A stretch of DNA of 64,000 bases from Bog-159 sp963709155 (GTDB taxonomy: Bacteria > Acidobacteriota > Terriglobia > Bryobacterales > Bryobacteraceae), in NCBI GenBank assembly GCA_963709155.1, contig CAVPVD010000005.1, positions 558,001 through 622,000 of the forward strand. The letters run 5' to 3'. Each line of letters opens with the position of its first letter. Within the stretch, counting starts at the first letter, position 1. The notes beneath the pieces are model-generated. The model searched no databases. It had not been told where the DNA came from and worked only from the letters and a program-made list of their open reading frames with translations. Positions 43,807-52,611 of this stretch are shown piece by piece. The position numbers were made by a program, and so were the translations under genes.

Positions 43807-45060
43807 TTAGGTAATCAGGTTGGTGGTGGCCTGGGCGAGAGTATCCACGGTGGTCACCACCTTGGCATTCGCCTGATAGGCGCTCTGTAGCACAATCAAC
43901 TCGGTTAACTCCTGGGCGATATCCACATTTGAGGACTCGAGCGCGCCGCCCACGATCGTGCCGCGTCCGCCGGTGCCCTGCGCGCCAACCGCCGGAGCGC
44001 CTGTCTCGGCACTGACCTGAAAGAGATTACTGCCCACCGCCACCAGCGTCTGCGGGTTGCGGATGGAGGCCAGCGCCACTTCGCCGACGACGGCTTGCTG
44101 CCCGTTTGAGTAGGACGCCAGCAACTGGCCTCCATTGCTCATGGTCACGCCGGTCATCTGGGCGGCTGCCGACCCATCCTGAGTATTGGCGGAAGTCGCC
44201 GAGGGCTGGTCGAACTGCGTGAGGGTAGCGGTGGTGCCGGCTGCATTCCAGATATTCCAGTTGATATTCAAAGGCGTGGTGGCGCCGTCGCTCAGCCCCG
44301 TCACGCTAAGGGCGATCGGGGACCCCGCGGGGGGCGTGAGCAACTTCCCATCGGGACCGAACGTCAAGGTGCCCGTGCCGATTGTTTGCGGCGACGCGGC
44401 ACCCACATCCGCGCCTGGCACGGTGGCGGTACAGGACCACGTGTTGGCGGCGGTCTCCGCAAAGCTGATGGTGACCACGTGCGCAGTGCCCAGAGAGTCG
44501 TAGACCGTAATGGGAGCGGACCAGTCGGATGTCGTGCTGCTGGCCGAGTCGGGCGTGGCCGCGGCATTGAAGTTAGCGTTCAGGGTGATATTCTGTGTCG
44601 CCTGTGGGGGTTGCAGCGTGCCCACCGGCACGGTGATGTTGCCGATGGGCGCGCCGGTGTTGACCGCTCCGTTTGTCGTCATCCAGCCCTGTACCTGTTG
44701 ACCTGTGGGGGTCAGCAGGTTTCCGGAAAGGTCAGTTTGAAAATTGCCGGCGCGCGTATACTCCGTCTCGCCGTTGTTGTTTACAACAAAGAAACCGTTC
44801 CCCTGGATGGCCGCGTCGAGAGATCCGCTGCTCGCCTGGATGGCGCCTTGGGTGAATTCCCGGATCGTGATCGGCGACGCTACCCCGAAGCCCAGTTGTG
44901 TCTGGCCGGCATCCAGCGATTCGCTGACCAGGTCGCTGAAGTAAGCGGCGCTCTCCTTATAGCCGGCGGTGTTCAAGTTCGCGAGGTTGTTGCCGACGAC
45001 GTCAACGGCTACGCCGTTGGCGTCCAAAGCCGAAAGTGCGGTGCTGAAGGCTGCAAACAT
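43807..45060 (-). CDS. flgE: Flagellar hook protein FlgE
   Basis: 417 residues. N-terminal rod/hook motif MFAAFSTALSALDANGVAVDVVGNNLANLNTAGYKESAAYFSDLVSES, the central hook domain with ITVYDSLGTAHVVTISF, and C-terminal GGALESSNVDIAQELTELIVLQSAYQANAKVVTTVDTLAQATTNL are all FlgE signatures. It is exported through the flagellar type III system without a cleavable signal. Ten bp precede fliN; flgD is upstream. Confidence 0.96.
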   Translation of the reverse strand: MFAAFSTALSALDANGVAVDVVGNNLANLNTAGYKESAAYFSDLVSESLDAGQTQLGFGVASPITIREFTQGAIQASSGSLDAAIQGNGFFVVNNNGETEYTRAGNFQTDLSGNLLTPTGQQVQGWMTTNGAVNTGAPIGNITVPVGTLQPPQATQNITLNANFNAAATPDSASSTTSDWSAPITVYDSLGTAHVVTISFAETAANTWSCTATVPGADVGAASPQTIGTGTLTFGPDGKLLTPPAGSPIALSVTGLSDGATTPLNINWNIWNAAGTTATLTQFDQPSATSANTQDGSAAAQMTGVTMSNGGQLLASYSNGQQAVVGEVALASIRNPQTLVAVGSNLFQVSAETGAPAVGAQGTGGRGTIVGGALESSNVDIAQELTELIVLQSAYQANAKVVTTVDTLAQATTNLIT

Positions 45061-45093
45061 GGTTAGGTATCCCTTTGGTGTGATTTCAGTACG

Positions 45094-45357
45094 TTAGCCG
45101 TTTGCCGGCGCGGATTGCGTCAGTCCGTCGAGATCGCTGTGGATGCCAATCAGTTGTTCGAGCGAACTGAATTGCGCCAACTGCGTGACGAAGGTGGTGC
45201 TATCGGTCGGGTTGGTGGGGTCCTGATACTGAATCTGGGCCACCAGAAGTTGCAGGAACTGATCTTCGTTGACATCGTCGGGCGAAGTCGCGTCCGTGGA
45301 TGTCGTGCCCGCACTGCTTTGGCTGTGCGGCAGAATGAGTGAAGGTTGTATCGTCAT
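45094..45357 (-). CDS. flgD: Minimal flagellar hook-capping protein FlgD
   Basis: 87 residues from ATG at 45357, overlapping the fliK stop (ATGA). It holds the conserved FlgD N-terminal domain DVNEDQFLQLLVAQIQYQDPTNPTDSTTFVTQLAQFSSLEQLIGIHSDLD. Typical FlgD is about 220 residues with C-terminal Tudor and Ig-like domains; both are absent here. So the cap either works with just the N-terminal region or another protein supplies the rest. It precedes flgE. Confidence 0.85.
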   Translation of the reverse strand: MTIQPSLILPHSQSSAGTTSTDATSPDDVNEDQFLQLLVAQIQYQDPTNPTDSTTFVTQLAQFSSLEQLIGIHSDLDGLTQSAPANG

Positions 45358-46913
45358 TTCTGAATTTCCTGTGCGCGGTCGAGGCTGGACTGCCACTCCC
45401 CGGTCCGGCGCGATCGGTCTTTTGAACGCTGTGCGTGAGGCTGCTGGCGGCCGTCCTTGCGGCCTCCCGGTGAATGCTCCTGGGACGTCGAACCGTCCGG
45501 CAGGCCGCGGCGCCCTTGTACCGCCTGCCCGCCCGTGGGACGCCATACCTCGGCCTGGAATCCATTTTGGTGAAGCTTGCCCACCAGATCCGGCAGATCC
45601 GCGCGCAGTGAATCGGCCAGATCGCGATCCGGCGTGTGCACCGTGACCCGGACTTCGCCGGCATGTTCGGCCAACCGGATGTCTACGCGGTTCTCGTCGT
45701 CCGCCAGGTGCAGGGATACCTCGTGGGAGACCGCCGGCACTGGCGGTTCGGGCGGCTCTTCTGCCGCGCGCACCTTCTCAGTCTCCTGGGTGGAAGGCGC
45801 GGGCGTCCGTTCACCTTCGGACGGAGAGACGGCGGGCGCGTTCCCCACCCATGCCATATCCACCGGCCAGGCAGACGGGTTGTCGCCCTGGCCGGACGGA
45901 GGCGGGTCGCAGGATGCCCCACTCTTCGTCGTGGCGCTGGCCCGGGGCCACGTGTCACGTAGCGCCGCGGCGACGGCGGCGCGCTGGTTTTCTGGCTCGC
46001 CGGAGTCGCCACCGGTATCGCTTCGAGTTCCGTCCTTCAATTCGGATCGATCGTTGCCGGACGGAGGGCCCGGCGCGCCATGTGCGGATTCGGCGACTTC
46101 GGTATGTTCCGACTGCCTGCGTTCACTCGGGGCTATCACGCTGCCCCCGGGACCGGTTGTGGAGCTAATACCGAGCGATGCCACCGCCAGAACCGCGCAA
46201 TCCGAGGTCCCAGACGGCGGCGAGGGCGGTGCGCCGCTTCCCCATACCGATGCCTGGGTGGTGTCCGGGGTTCGTGAGACGTCGCGCGTGCCTCCGGCGT
46301 CGTCCGAATCTGGAAGTGAGTGCGCGGCGCCGCTCTCGTCGATGGCCCGTTGAGGCGAAATCATGCGTACGCCGAACGCCAACTCCGTGCCGATCTGCAG
46401 AACTCGGGCCGTAGGGCCTTCCATTTCGTTTGGATCCATATTTGTTGCTACGACATCCGGCGCTCGGGAAAGATCCCGCGGTAGCGGATCGGCTGTCGCC
46501 GTGCGCGGCGCAGCGCCGATCGTTGAAGCGGAGCCTCCGGCGAGGCTATCCGCCGGGGAAGAATCCGGAGCCATGACGATCGGAGCCGCATGGGAGAATT
46601 CTGCTGGTTCCACGAACCAGCGGAGAATCAGGGGAGGCCGCGAGGCCACCGCGAACGCCATGGACGTGGGTGCAACCAGTACATCGGCTTCGTTCTTTTG
46701 GCCTGGTATCGGGCGCTTTGACTCCGGGGCTGCGCGCTCGCCTAAATCATTCGCCAGACCGCTAACCGGATCGTCCGCCAGACATCCATCTATATAAGAT
46801 CCGAAACCGCTCCCAACGCTCAGATCAGTTCTGGCCGTCCCCGTAGGCAGCCCGCTGGAAGCCATGGATTTGACGCCGTAGGCAACCATTGATTCCGGAG
46901 CAGGTGAGATCAC
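45354..46913 (-). CDS. fliK: Flagellar hook-length control protein FliK
   Basis: 519 residues from GTG 46913; an ATG at 46889 (511 residues) is a strong alternative, because the sigma-54-type promoter nearby would place transcript start next to 46913. The N-terminal 400 residues are Ser/Pro/Thr/Gly-rich and disordered, as in FliK. The C-terminal Flg_hook domain has SLHLADDENRVDIRLAEHAGEVRVTVHTPDRDLADSLRADLPDLVGKLHQNGFQAEVW. Measures hook length and triggers the FlhB switch. First gene of the long minus operon. Confidence 0.8.
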   Translation of the reverse strand: MISPAPESMVAYGVKSMASSGLPTGTARTDLSVGSGFGSYIDGCLADDPVSGLANDLGERAAPESKRPIPGQKNEADVLVAPTSMAFAVASRPPLILRWFVEPAEFSHAAPIVMAPDSSPADSLAGGSASTIGAAPRTATADPLPRDLSRAPDVVATNMDPNEMEGPTARVLQIGTELAFGVRMISPQRAIDESGAAHSLPDSDDAGGTRDVSRTPDTTQASVWGSGAPPSPPSGTSDCAVLAVASLGISSTTGPGGSVIAPSERRQSEHTEVAESAHGAPGPPSGNDRSELKDGTRSDTGGDSGEPENQRAAVAAALRDTWPRASATTKSGASCDPPPSGQGDNPSAWPVDMAWVGNAPAVSPSEGERTPAPSTQETEKVRAAEEPPEPPVPAVSHEVSLHLADDENRVDIRLAEHAGEVRVTVHTPDRDLADSLRADLPDLVGKLHQNGFQAEVWRPTGGQAVQGRRGLPDGSTSQEHSPGGRKDGRQQPHAQRSKDRSRRTGEWQSSLDRAQEIQK

Positions 46914-46925
46914 GTCCCGAACCAG

Positions 46926-46941
46926 TGCACTCGTGAAGCCA
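46926..46941 (-). promoter_or_regulatory. Candidate sigma-54 promoter of fliK operon
   Basis: Read on the minus strand, TGGCTTCACGAGTGCA matches TGGC (-24) and TGCA (-12) with the exact GG-N10-GC spacing. The expected transcript start lies near 46914. A sigma-54 activator is encoded in the same operon. Confidence 0.5.
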
Positions 46942-47067
46942 GTTCGCCGCGCTGGATTCCAAGCAGTTACGGGTGGAGGGACGCCAAATTATTGCCCGGC
47001 GGGTCTTTGCCGACACGAATTTGGCGGGCCTGAGTCCGTAACCTATTCGTTTCGTGCGGCCCGCTTT

Positions 47068-47083
47068 CGGATCTCCGCTTGCA
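47068..47083 (+). promoter_or_regulatory. Candidate sigma-54 promoter of flgF operon
   Basis: CGGATCTCCGCTTGCA has a perfect TTGCA -12 element and GG at -24 in GG-N10-GC spacing. The expected start is about 47094, just before the flgF ATG at 47106. It faces the candidate fliK promoter, so the divergent pair could be co-activated. Confidence 0.45.
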
Positions 47084-47105
47084 TCAAAAACAGCGTGAAC
47101 GCGTC

Positions 47106-47837
47106 ATGGACACGCTGACGATTGCGGCGGCCGGGGGCATGCAGTCCCGCATGCAATCCCTGGACATGCTGGCCAACAATCTGGCCAACACCGGGACTGG
47201 GGGCTATAAGAACGACCGCGAGTTTTATAACCTCTATGTTTCTGCGGAGAATGACAGCGGGCCCGACGGGTCGGCGGCGGCTTTGCCGATCATAGAGAAG
47301 CCCTGGACCGATTTCTCGCAGGGCACTTTGCGCGCCACCGGCAGCGCCTGGGATCTGGCGCTTTCCGGCAAAGGGTTCTTCGCCGTGGATGGGCCATCGG
47401 AAACCCTCTATACGCGCAATGGAAACTTTCGGGTCACGGCGGCCGGATCCCTGGTCACCGCGGAAGGATACAAGGTTCGCACCGCTTCCGGAGAAGACTT
47501 GAAAATCCAGCCTGCCGGTGCGTTGCAGGTTTCGCCGGACGGCACGGTGTCGCAAAACGGCCAAACTCTGGGCCGTCTTCAGATAGGCGACTTTTCCGAT
47601 ACCAGCGCGTTGATCAAGCAAGGCAGCAGTTATTTCCGGACCCCCCTGGCGCTCCAGGCCGCCTCCGCCGTGCAGGTCGCGCAGGGAGAACTGGAGAGTT
47701 CGAATGTCGGTGCGGCGGAATCGGCCGTGCGCCTGGTGGAAGTGATGCGGCAGTTTGAAATGCTACAGAAGGCCGCCACGCTGGGATCGCAGATGAATCG
47801 CGAGGCGGTCGAAGAGGTAGCCCGCGTAGCGACGTAA
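47106..47837 (+). CDS. flgF: Flagellar proximal rod protein FlgF
   Basis: 243 residues from ATG 47106 (an in-frame TTG at 47079 is inside the predicted promoter). N-terminal MDTLTIAAAGGMQSRMQSLDMLANNLANTGTGGYKNDREFYNLYVS, central DLALSGKGFFAVDGPSETLYTRNGNFRVTAAGSLVTAEGYKV, and C-terminal GELESSNVGAAESAVRLVEVMRQFEMLQKAATLGSQM are the FlgF/FlgG pattern. It is the first of six flagellar genes on this strand, divergent from fliK. Confidence 0.93.
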   Translation: MDTLTIAAAGGMQSRMQSLDMLANNLANTGTGGYKNDREFYNLYVSAENDSGPDGSAAALPIIEKPWTDFSQGTLRATGSAWDLALSGKGFFAVDGPSETLYTRNGNFRVTAAGSLVTAEGYKVRTASGEDLKIQPAGALQVSPDGTVSQNGQTLGRLQIGDFSDTSALIKQGSSYFRTPLALQAASAVQVAQGELESSNVGAAESAVRLVEVMRQFEMLQKAATLGSQMNREAVEEVARVAT

Positions 47838-47870
47838 GCAGCTTCGCCGGGGAAGCAAGGAGCCAATATT

Positions 47871-48665
47871 ATGATGCGAGCGCTATTCAGCGCTGCCAGC
47901 GGAATGACGGCGCAACAGATGAACGTGGACAACATCGCCAACAATCTGGCCAATGCGAACACCAATGGGTACAAGGCGCGCCGGGTTCAGTTCCAGGATC
48001 TGCTTTACCAGAACCTTCTGCAGCCGGGGGCGTCCGCAAGCCAGCAGACGGTGGTGCCCGTCGGCCTGCAACTGGGTCTCGGCACCCGCCCGTCGGGCAA
48101 CGAGATTATCTTCACGCCGGGGAGTCTGTCGGAGACCGATAACCCTTTGGATGTGGCGGTGCAAGGACCGGGCTTCTTTCAAGTCTTGCAACCCAACGGG
48201 CAGTTGGCCTACACCCGCGACGGCGAATTCCAGCTTGACAGAAACGGGAACGTGGTGACCGCGGGAGGCAACCCTCTACAGCCGCAGCTCACGATTCCGG
48301 CAGATGCCCAATCGATCACTATTGCCGGAGACGGTACCGTCAGCTATACCTTGCCAAACCAGACCGCAGCCCAGGTGGCCGGGCAAATTCAGCTCGCCAA
48401 TTTCCAGAACCCTGCCGGCTTGAGTACCATCGGCGGCAACCTATATACTCCCACAGAGGCTTCCGGCGACCCTACGCTGGGCCTTCCCGGTGGCGCCGAG
48501 GGCCTGGGAGCGCTGCTGCAGGGATATACCGAGCAGTCCAACGTCAGCGTGGTGCAGGAAATGGTGAACCTGATCGTCAGCCAGCGGGCCTACGAAGCCA
48601 ATTCCAAGGTTGTTCAGGCGGCCAACGAAATGTATCAGGAAACCAACAATCTCGTGCAACAATGA
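47871..48665 (+). CDS. flgG: Flagellar distal rod protein FlgG
   Basis: 264 residues, the standard FlgG length: MMRALFSAASGMTAQQMNVDNIANNLANANTNGYKARRVQFQDLLYQNLLQPGA, DVAVQGPGFFQVLQPNGQLAYTRDGEFQLDRNGNVVTAGG and EQSNVSVVQEMVNLIVSQRAYEANSKVVQAANEMYQ. FlgG forms the distal rod. Its stop overlaps flgA (ATGA). Confidence 0.97.
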   Translation: MMRALFSAASGMTAQQMNVDNIANNLANANTNGYKARRVQFQDLLYQNLLQPGASASQQTVVPVGLQLGLGTRPSGNEIIFTPGSLSETDNPLDVAVQGPGFFQVLQPNGQLAYTRDGEFQLDRNGNVVTAGGNPLQPQLTIPADAQSITIAGDGTVSYTLPNQTAAQVAGQIQLANFQNPAGLSTIGGNLYTPTEASGDPTLGLPGGAEGLGALLQGYTEQSNVSVVQEMVNLIVSQRAYEANSKVVQAANEMYQETNNLVQQ

Positions 48666-49570
48666 CCCCTCGGATGTTACTCCTCATCTCGGCTGCGCTG
48701 GTGCGGGCTGGCGCGCAATGCGTTCCGGTTTCGGACAATCGGGTGCTGGCGGGCGACATGGCACGAGCCGTGCCGGCCTTTGCCGGGATGGCGCCGGAAA
48801 TGTTGTTGGGCTCGGCCCCCGCGCCGGGCGCCAGCCGCCGCTACGGGTCCGCGGAGTTGCAGCGTTTGGCGCGGCGTTACGGGCTGGTGCTCGAAGCCGG
48901 GGCAGAAGCCTGCATTGTGCGGCCCGCGGAAATGCTCACGCGTGAGCACGTGGCAGCCGCCGTCGGCGCAAGCCTCCCCGGGGCGCGCATCGAAGTGGTG
49001 GAGTTCAGCCGGCAGCCCATTCCGCGTGGTGAACTCCGCTTTCCTGCCGCCGGCTTGGAAAACGGTCCCGCCATGGGCTCGCCGCGGCTGTGGCGTGGCG
49101 CGATCTCCGCGCCCGGCCAGGCCGATTTCCCGGTTTGGGCCAAAGTACTCCTCCAGACTTCGGCGAAACGCGTGGTCGCCGCCGCCGACCTCGCGCCCGG
49201 CCGTCCCATCCTGCGCACCCAACTGCGAGAGGAAATCTATCAAGGGCCGCCCGGATTTCCGGGGCTGTCTCAAGTTGCCGGCAAGGTGCCGCGCCGGGAG
49301 ATTCGTGCCGGCGCCGCGATCGAAAGGCAGTGGCTGGCAGAACCACCTGATGTATTGCGTGGACAGCGGGTACGAATTGAGATCCGGAGCGGCCAGGCGC
49401 GCTTGCTTCTGGACGGAGAGGCGCAATCCTCCGGCAGCCGGGGGGACGTGATCGCGGTGCGCAATCCGGCCAACGGCAAGATCCTACGCCCCACGGTCGC
49501 GGATCGCGGAAGGGCCTTCCTTGAGGCCGACCCATGGCGGATGGCCCCGGCGGATGGCGGAGACCGATGA
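48662..49570 (+). CDS. flgA: Flagellar P-ring assembly chaperone FlgA
   Basis: 302 residues with a signal peptide (MTPRMLLLISAALVRAGAQ). The C-terminal SAF domain shows KRVVAAADLAPGRPILRTQLREEIYQ, REIRAGAAIERQWL, LRGQRVRIEIRSGQARLLLDGEAQSSGSRGDVIAVRNPANGKILRPTV, the FlgA signature. FlgA is a periplasmic chaperone for FlgI. Overlaps flgG and flgH by 4 bp each. Confidence 0.92.
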   Translation: MTPRMLLLISAALVRAGAQCVPVSDNRVLAGDMARAVPAFAGMAPEMLLGSAPAPGASRRYGSAELQRLARRYGLVLEAGAEACIVRPAEMLTREHVAAAVGASLPGARIEVVEFSRQPIPRGELRFPAAGLENGPAMGSPRLWRGAISAPGQADFPVWAKVLLQTSAKRVVAAADLAPGRPILRTQLREEIYQGPPGFPGLSQVAGKVPRREIRAGAAIERQWLAEPPDVLRGQRVRIEIRSGQARLLLDGEAQSSGSRGDVIAVRNPANGKILRPTVADRGRAFLEADPWRMAPADGGDR

Positions 49571-50271
49571 AACCAAACCCGATTCTGGCGATGCTGGCGC
49601 TCGGCTGTACGCCTTTCCCGGTGGTGGGGGCGGCCAAGAAAAAGCCAACTCAGGCGGAACTATCCGCGCTAGACCGTTACGTGGTCGAGGCCACCGCCGC
49701 GGCCCGCGCCAACAACGACGCTTCGCCGGGGTCCCTCTGGTCGTCCGCAGCCCTATTCAACGACCTGGCGCGCGACCTGCGGGCCAGCCGCGTGAATGAT
49801 ACGGTCACCGTTCTGGTCGCCGAAAATGCCTCCGCCGTGAGTTCGGGTAACGTGCAGACGGCTCGCACTTCGAGCGCCAAAGCGTCCATTACGGCCTTGG
49901 GGGGCGTGACCAAGAGCAGCGGCGCGTTGGCCAATCTGTTGGGGACGGCTGGGGATCAGGAGCTAAAAGGCTCCGGCACGATCGGGCGCCAGACCGTGAT
50001 TTCCACCACGCTGGGCACGCGGGTAGTACACGTTTTGCCGAATGGATACCTGGTCGTTGAGGGCGTCAAGGAGATTCGCGTCAGTTCCGAACAGCAGGTC
50101 ATCACGGTGCGCGGGGTCGTGCGTCCAGCGGATCTGGGCCCAAACAATGTGGTCCAATCGGACCTGGTCGCGCAATTGGAGGTTTCCGTGAACGGTAAAG
50201 GTGTGGTGGGAGACGCCATCAAGCGCCCGTTCATTCTGTACCGCCTGCTGCTGGGACTGCTGCCTTTTTGA
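49567..50271 (+). CDS. flgH: Flagellar L-ring lipoprotein FlgH
   Basis: 234 residues from ATG 49567, which overlaps the flgA stop (ATGA). MKPNPILAMLALGC has a lipobox LALGC (Cys14), giving a lipoprotein signal. The body has SLWSSAALFNDLARDLRASRVNDTVTVLVAENASAVSSGNV and GTRVVHVLPNGYLVVEGVKEIRVSSEQQVITVRGVVRPADLGPNNVVQS, typical of FlgH. FlgH forms the outer-membrane L ring, confirming a Gram-negative envelope. Confidence 0.94.
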   Translation: MKPNPILAMLALGCTPFPVVGAAKKKPTQAELSALDRYVVEATAAARANNDASPGSLWSSAALFNDLARDLRASRVNDTVTVLVAENASAVSSGNVQTARTSSAKASITALGGVTKSSGALANLLGTAGDQELKGSGTIGRQTVISTTLGTRVVHVLPNGYLVVEGVKEIRVSSEQQVITVRGVVRPADLGPNNVVQSDLVAQLEVSVNGKGVVGDAIKRPFILYRLLLGLLPF

Positions 50272-50285
50272 GGTTGGAGCAGACC

Positions 50286-51380
50286 ATGCGATTGAACGTT
50301 ATCCTTGTGGCGGCGGTCCTGATTGGGCCGGGATTCTGCGCTACGCGATTGAAGGATCTGGCCGGAATAGAAGGCGTGCGCGACAACCCGCTCATCGGCT
50401 ACGGGCTGGTGGTCGGGCTGGCCGGGAAAGGCGACACACAACAGACCCTATTCTCGCCCCAGAGTCTGGCCAACATGCTGGAGCGTATGGGGGTCTCGGT
50501 TCCAGGAGCCACCATTCGGGTGAAGGACACCGCGTCCGTCATGATCACGGCCACGCTGCCGCCTTTTGCCCAGCCGGGCGTACACCTGGATGTTACCGCG
50601 GCCGCCATTGGAGATGCCGCCAATATCCAGGGAGGCATTCTATTGCTCACTCCCCTGAAAGGGGCGGACGGGCTGGTCTATGCAGTGGCGCAGGGTCCGT
50701 TGGTGCTCGGCGGGTTCATGGCGGGACAGGGCGGCAGCAGCCAGACGGTGAATCATCCCACCGTCGGCCGGGTGCCGGGCGGCGCTATCGTCGAGCGGCC
50801 GGGCACTTCGATCGCGCCCAAGGGAACCGTACGTCTCCAACTTCGCTACGCGGACTTTACCACCGCATCCCGCGTCGCTGCAGCCCTAAATGCCAGGTAC
50901 GGTGGGCCGGGCGTGCTTCCGGCGCGCGCTGAGAATTCCGCGTTGGTCAGCGTTTTGGCGCCCAAGGCTTACGCAGACCACATGATCGATTTCATCGCGG
51001 ACATCGAAGCCCTGACGGTGGACGCGGACCGGCCCGCCCGCGTCGTGGTGAACGAACGCACCGGCACGATCGTCATGGGGCGCGATGTGCGGATCGCGCC
51101 TGTGGCTATCCTGCACGGAAACCTTACTGTCGAGATTCAGACCAGCGTGGACATCTCTCAGCCGGAGCCGCTCTCGGCTGGAACCACCGCCGCCAGCGCC
51201 AAAACGGGGGTGGCCGCGAAGGAGCAGACGGCCCGCAATGTGCTACTTAAACAGGGCGCCACGGTAGAGGAATTGGTGCGCGCGCTGGCTGCCATTGGCT
51301 CGACCCCGCGGGATGTCATTGCGATCCTGCAAAACCTGCGCGCGGCCGGCGCGCTCGACGCCGAACTGGAGGTAATCTAA
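50286..51380 (+). CDS. flgI: Flagellar P-ring protein FlgI
   Basis: 364 residues from ATG 50286 (GGAG 8 bases upstream). Signal peptide MRLNVILVAAVLIGPGFC precedes RLKDLAGIEGVRDNPLIGYGLVVGLAGKGDTQQTLFSPQSLANMLERMGV, the FlgI hallmark. The tail LLKQGATVEELVRALAAIGSTPRDVIAILQNLRAAGALDAEL is also typical. Overlaps flgJ (TAATG). Confidence 0.96.
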   Translation: MRLNVILVAAVLIGPGFCATRLKDLAGIEGVRDNPLIGYGLVVGLAGKGDTQQTLFSPQSLANMLERMGVSVPGATIRVKDTASVMITATLPPFAQPGVHLDVTAAAIGDAANIQGGILLLTPLKGADGLVYAVAQGPLVLGGFMAGQGGSSQTVNHPTVGRVPGGAIVERPGTSIAPKGTVRLQLRYADFTTASRVAAALNARYGGPGVLPARAENSALVSVLAPKAYADHMIDFIADIEALTVDADRPARVVVNERTGTIVMGRDVRIAPVAILHGNLTVEIQTSVDISQPEPLSAGTTAASAKTGVAAKEQTARNVLLKQGATVEELVRALAAIGSTPRDVIAILQNLRAAGALDAELEVI

Positions 51381-51673
51381 TGAGCGCTGCCATAACCATG
51401 GAATCTCCTCCTGAGAAGTTGGCCGGATCGCCCGCCGCGCGCTCCCCGCAAACCCTCAACGACGCGGCGCAGCAGTTCGAGGCCGTCATGATCGCCCAAC
51501 TCCTCAAAGAAGCTCGTGGCAGCGAGGACGGCTGGTTGGGAGGCGGCGCGGATGCCGGAAATGCAACCGTTGCCGGGCTGGCTGAGGAGCAGTTTGCCCA
51601 GGCCCTCGCGAAGAGTGGCGGCCTGGGCCTGAGCGCGCAGATCGTATCCAGTCTGTCCGCGCGGGAGAAGTAG
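51380..51673 (+). CDS. flgJ: Short FlgJ: rod-binding domain only
   Basis: 97 residues. NDAAQQFEAVMIAQLLKEARGSEDGWLGGGADAGNATVAGLAEEQFAQALAKSGGLGLSAQIVSSL matches the rod-capping N-terminal part of FlgJ. The C-terminal muramidase domain of enteric FlgJ is absent, as in many single-domain FlgJ proteins. A separate lytic transglycosylase at the right edge may supply the wall-cutting activity. Convergent with fliS (23 bp). Confidence 0.9.
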   Translation: MSAAITMESPPEKLAGSPAARSPQTLNDAAQQFEAVMIAQLLKEARGSEDGWLGGGADAGNATVAGLAEEQFAQALAKSGGLGLSAQIVSSLSAREK

Positions 51674-51696
51674 TCCCTCCGCAGACGGCACGTCTG

Positions 51697-52191
51697 TCAC
51701 AAGCTCCAGCTCTGCGAAGCATACTCAGCCACGCCGCGCGACGCGAATACGGCTGCGTAACCGCCGTATCCGGCGCATGGTTCCGCATCGGCTGGTGGAT
51801 GGGGGCTCTCCTCGCAACCGCCGTCCTCGGGGGCCATCCGGATTTGTTCCCATCCCTCCAGCAGGGTGGTCAGCAGCCTTTCTACCTCCACCAGGGGGTC
51901 GATAGTCTGGGTCTGATTGGCTTCGAGCAGGCGGCGCTGCATATAATCGTACAGTCTGGCCAATCCGCGACTCAGCGTGCCTCCGCGGGTATGGTCGAGT
52001 GAACCGCACAACTGCGACAGGACGGCATGTGCCTTAGTGATCTGGCGGGATCGTTCCGGGATTCGCCCGGCGGCCAAGTGGGCCTTGGCGCTGCGCGTGG
52101 CATCGCCCGCGGCGCGATAAAGCAGCGAGACCAATTCGAGCGGGTCGGCGGTCAAAATCTGGCTTTCCAGGTACGCATCTTGCGGCGGCAT
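51697..52191 (-). CDS. fliS: Flagellin chaperone FliS
   Basis: 164 residues from ATG at 52191 with RBS AGGAG upstream. DAYLESQILTADPLELVSLLYRAAGDATRSAKAHLAAGRIPERSRQITKAHAVLSQLCGSLDHTRGGTLSRGLARLYDYMQRRLLEAN is the FliS four-helix pattern. FliS binds flagellin's C-terminus before export. The C-terminal 40 residues are disordered. Its usual neighbour fliD is not in the window; flaG lies 14 bp upstream. Confidence 0.92.
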   Translation of the reverse strand: MPPQDAYLESQILTADPLELVSLLYRAAGDATRSAKAHLAAGRIPERSRQITKAHAVLSQLCGSLDHTRGGTLSRGLARLYDYMQRRLLEANQTQTIDPLVEVERLLTTLLEGWEQIRMAPEDGGCEESPHPPADAEPCAGYGGYAAVFASRGVAEYASQSWSL

Positions 52192-52205
52192 AGGATCTCC
52201 TCGCG

Positions 52206-52529
52206 CTACATATCGGCCGGATCGGCAGGCGCTTGCGGCGCCCCTGCGTCGCTGGCATATCCCAAACTTCGTGCCAACCTTAGTAGATATTCCGGCGGCG
52301 CCTCCCATAGCACATCACCGGTCTGTGGATTCACGATCCGGACCACCGGATGCTTGGTCTCCCGATCCAGAGCAAAGGTCAGTTCGGTGCCTCCCCCAAA
52401 CAACGCGGAAGCGTCGATGCTCATAACGGCGCGGATCATCTCACGATTCGCCACTAACCAATTGGCGCCGGCGGTGCCTTGCATGGCGGGTAGAGCTTGT
52501 CCTGGATTCGCAACGGGGTTCACATCCAT
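52206..52529 (-). CDS. flaG: FlaG family protein
   Basis: 107 residues. The C-terminal half carries the FlaG motif TELTFALDRETKHPVVRIVNPQTGDVLWEAPPEYLLRLARSLG. FlaG proteins affect filament length in several bacteria. It precedes fliS as first gene of a two-gene minus-strand operon facing the flgF operon. Confidence 0.85.
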   Translation of the reverse strand: MDVNPVANPGQALPAMQGTAGANWLVANREMIRAVMSIDASALFGGGTELTFALDRETKHPVVRIVNPQTGDVLWEAPPEYLLRLARSLGYASDAGAPQAPADPADM

Positions 52530-52567
52530 AAAAAGCCGCTCCCGGGGACCGCTCTTCCCCTACCCTC

Positions 52568-52593
52568 TCATCGGCCCGCCAGGTGCGAATTTG
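52568..52593 (-). promoter_or_regulatory. Weak candidate sigma-28 promoter of flaG-fliS
   Basis: On the minus strand CAAA-N14-GCCGATGA resembles TAAA-N15-GCCGATAA. It is 39 bases before the flaG ATG. Spacing is one base short and the -35 has one mismatch, so support is limited. Confidence 0.3.
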
Positions 52594-52611
52594 CGGCCAG
52601 GCCCCACGGGC

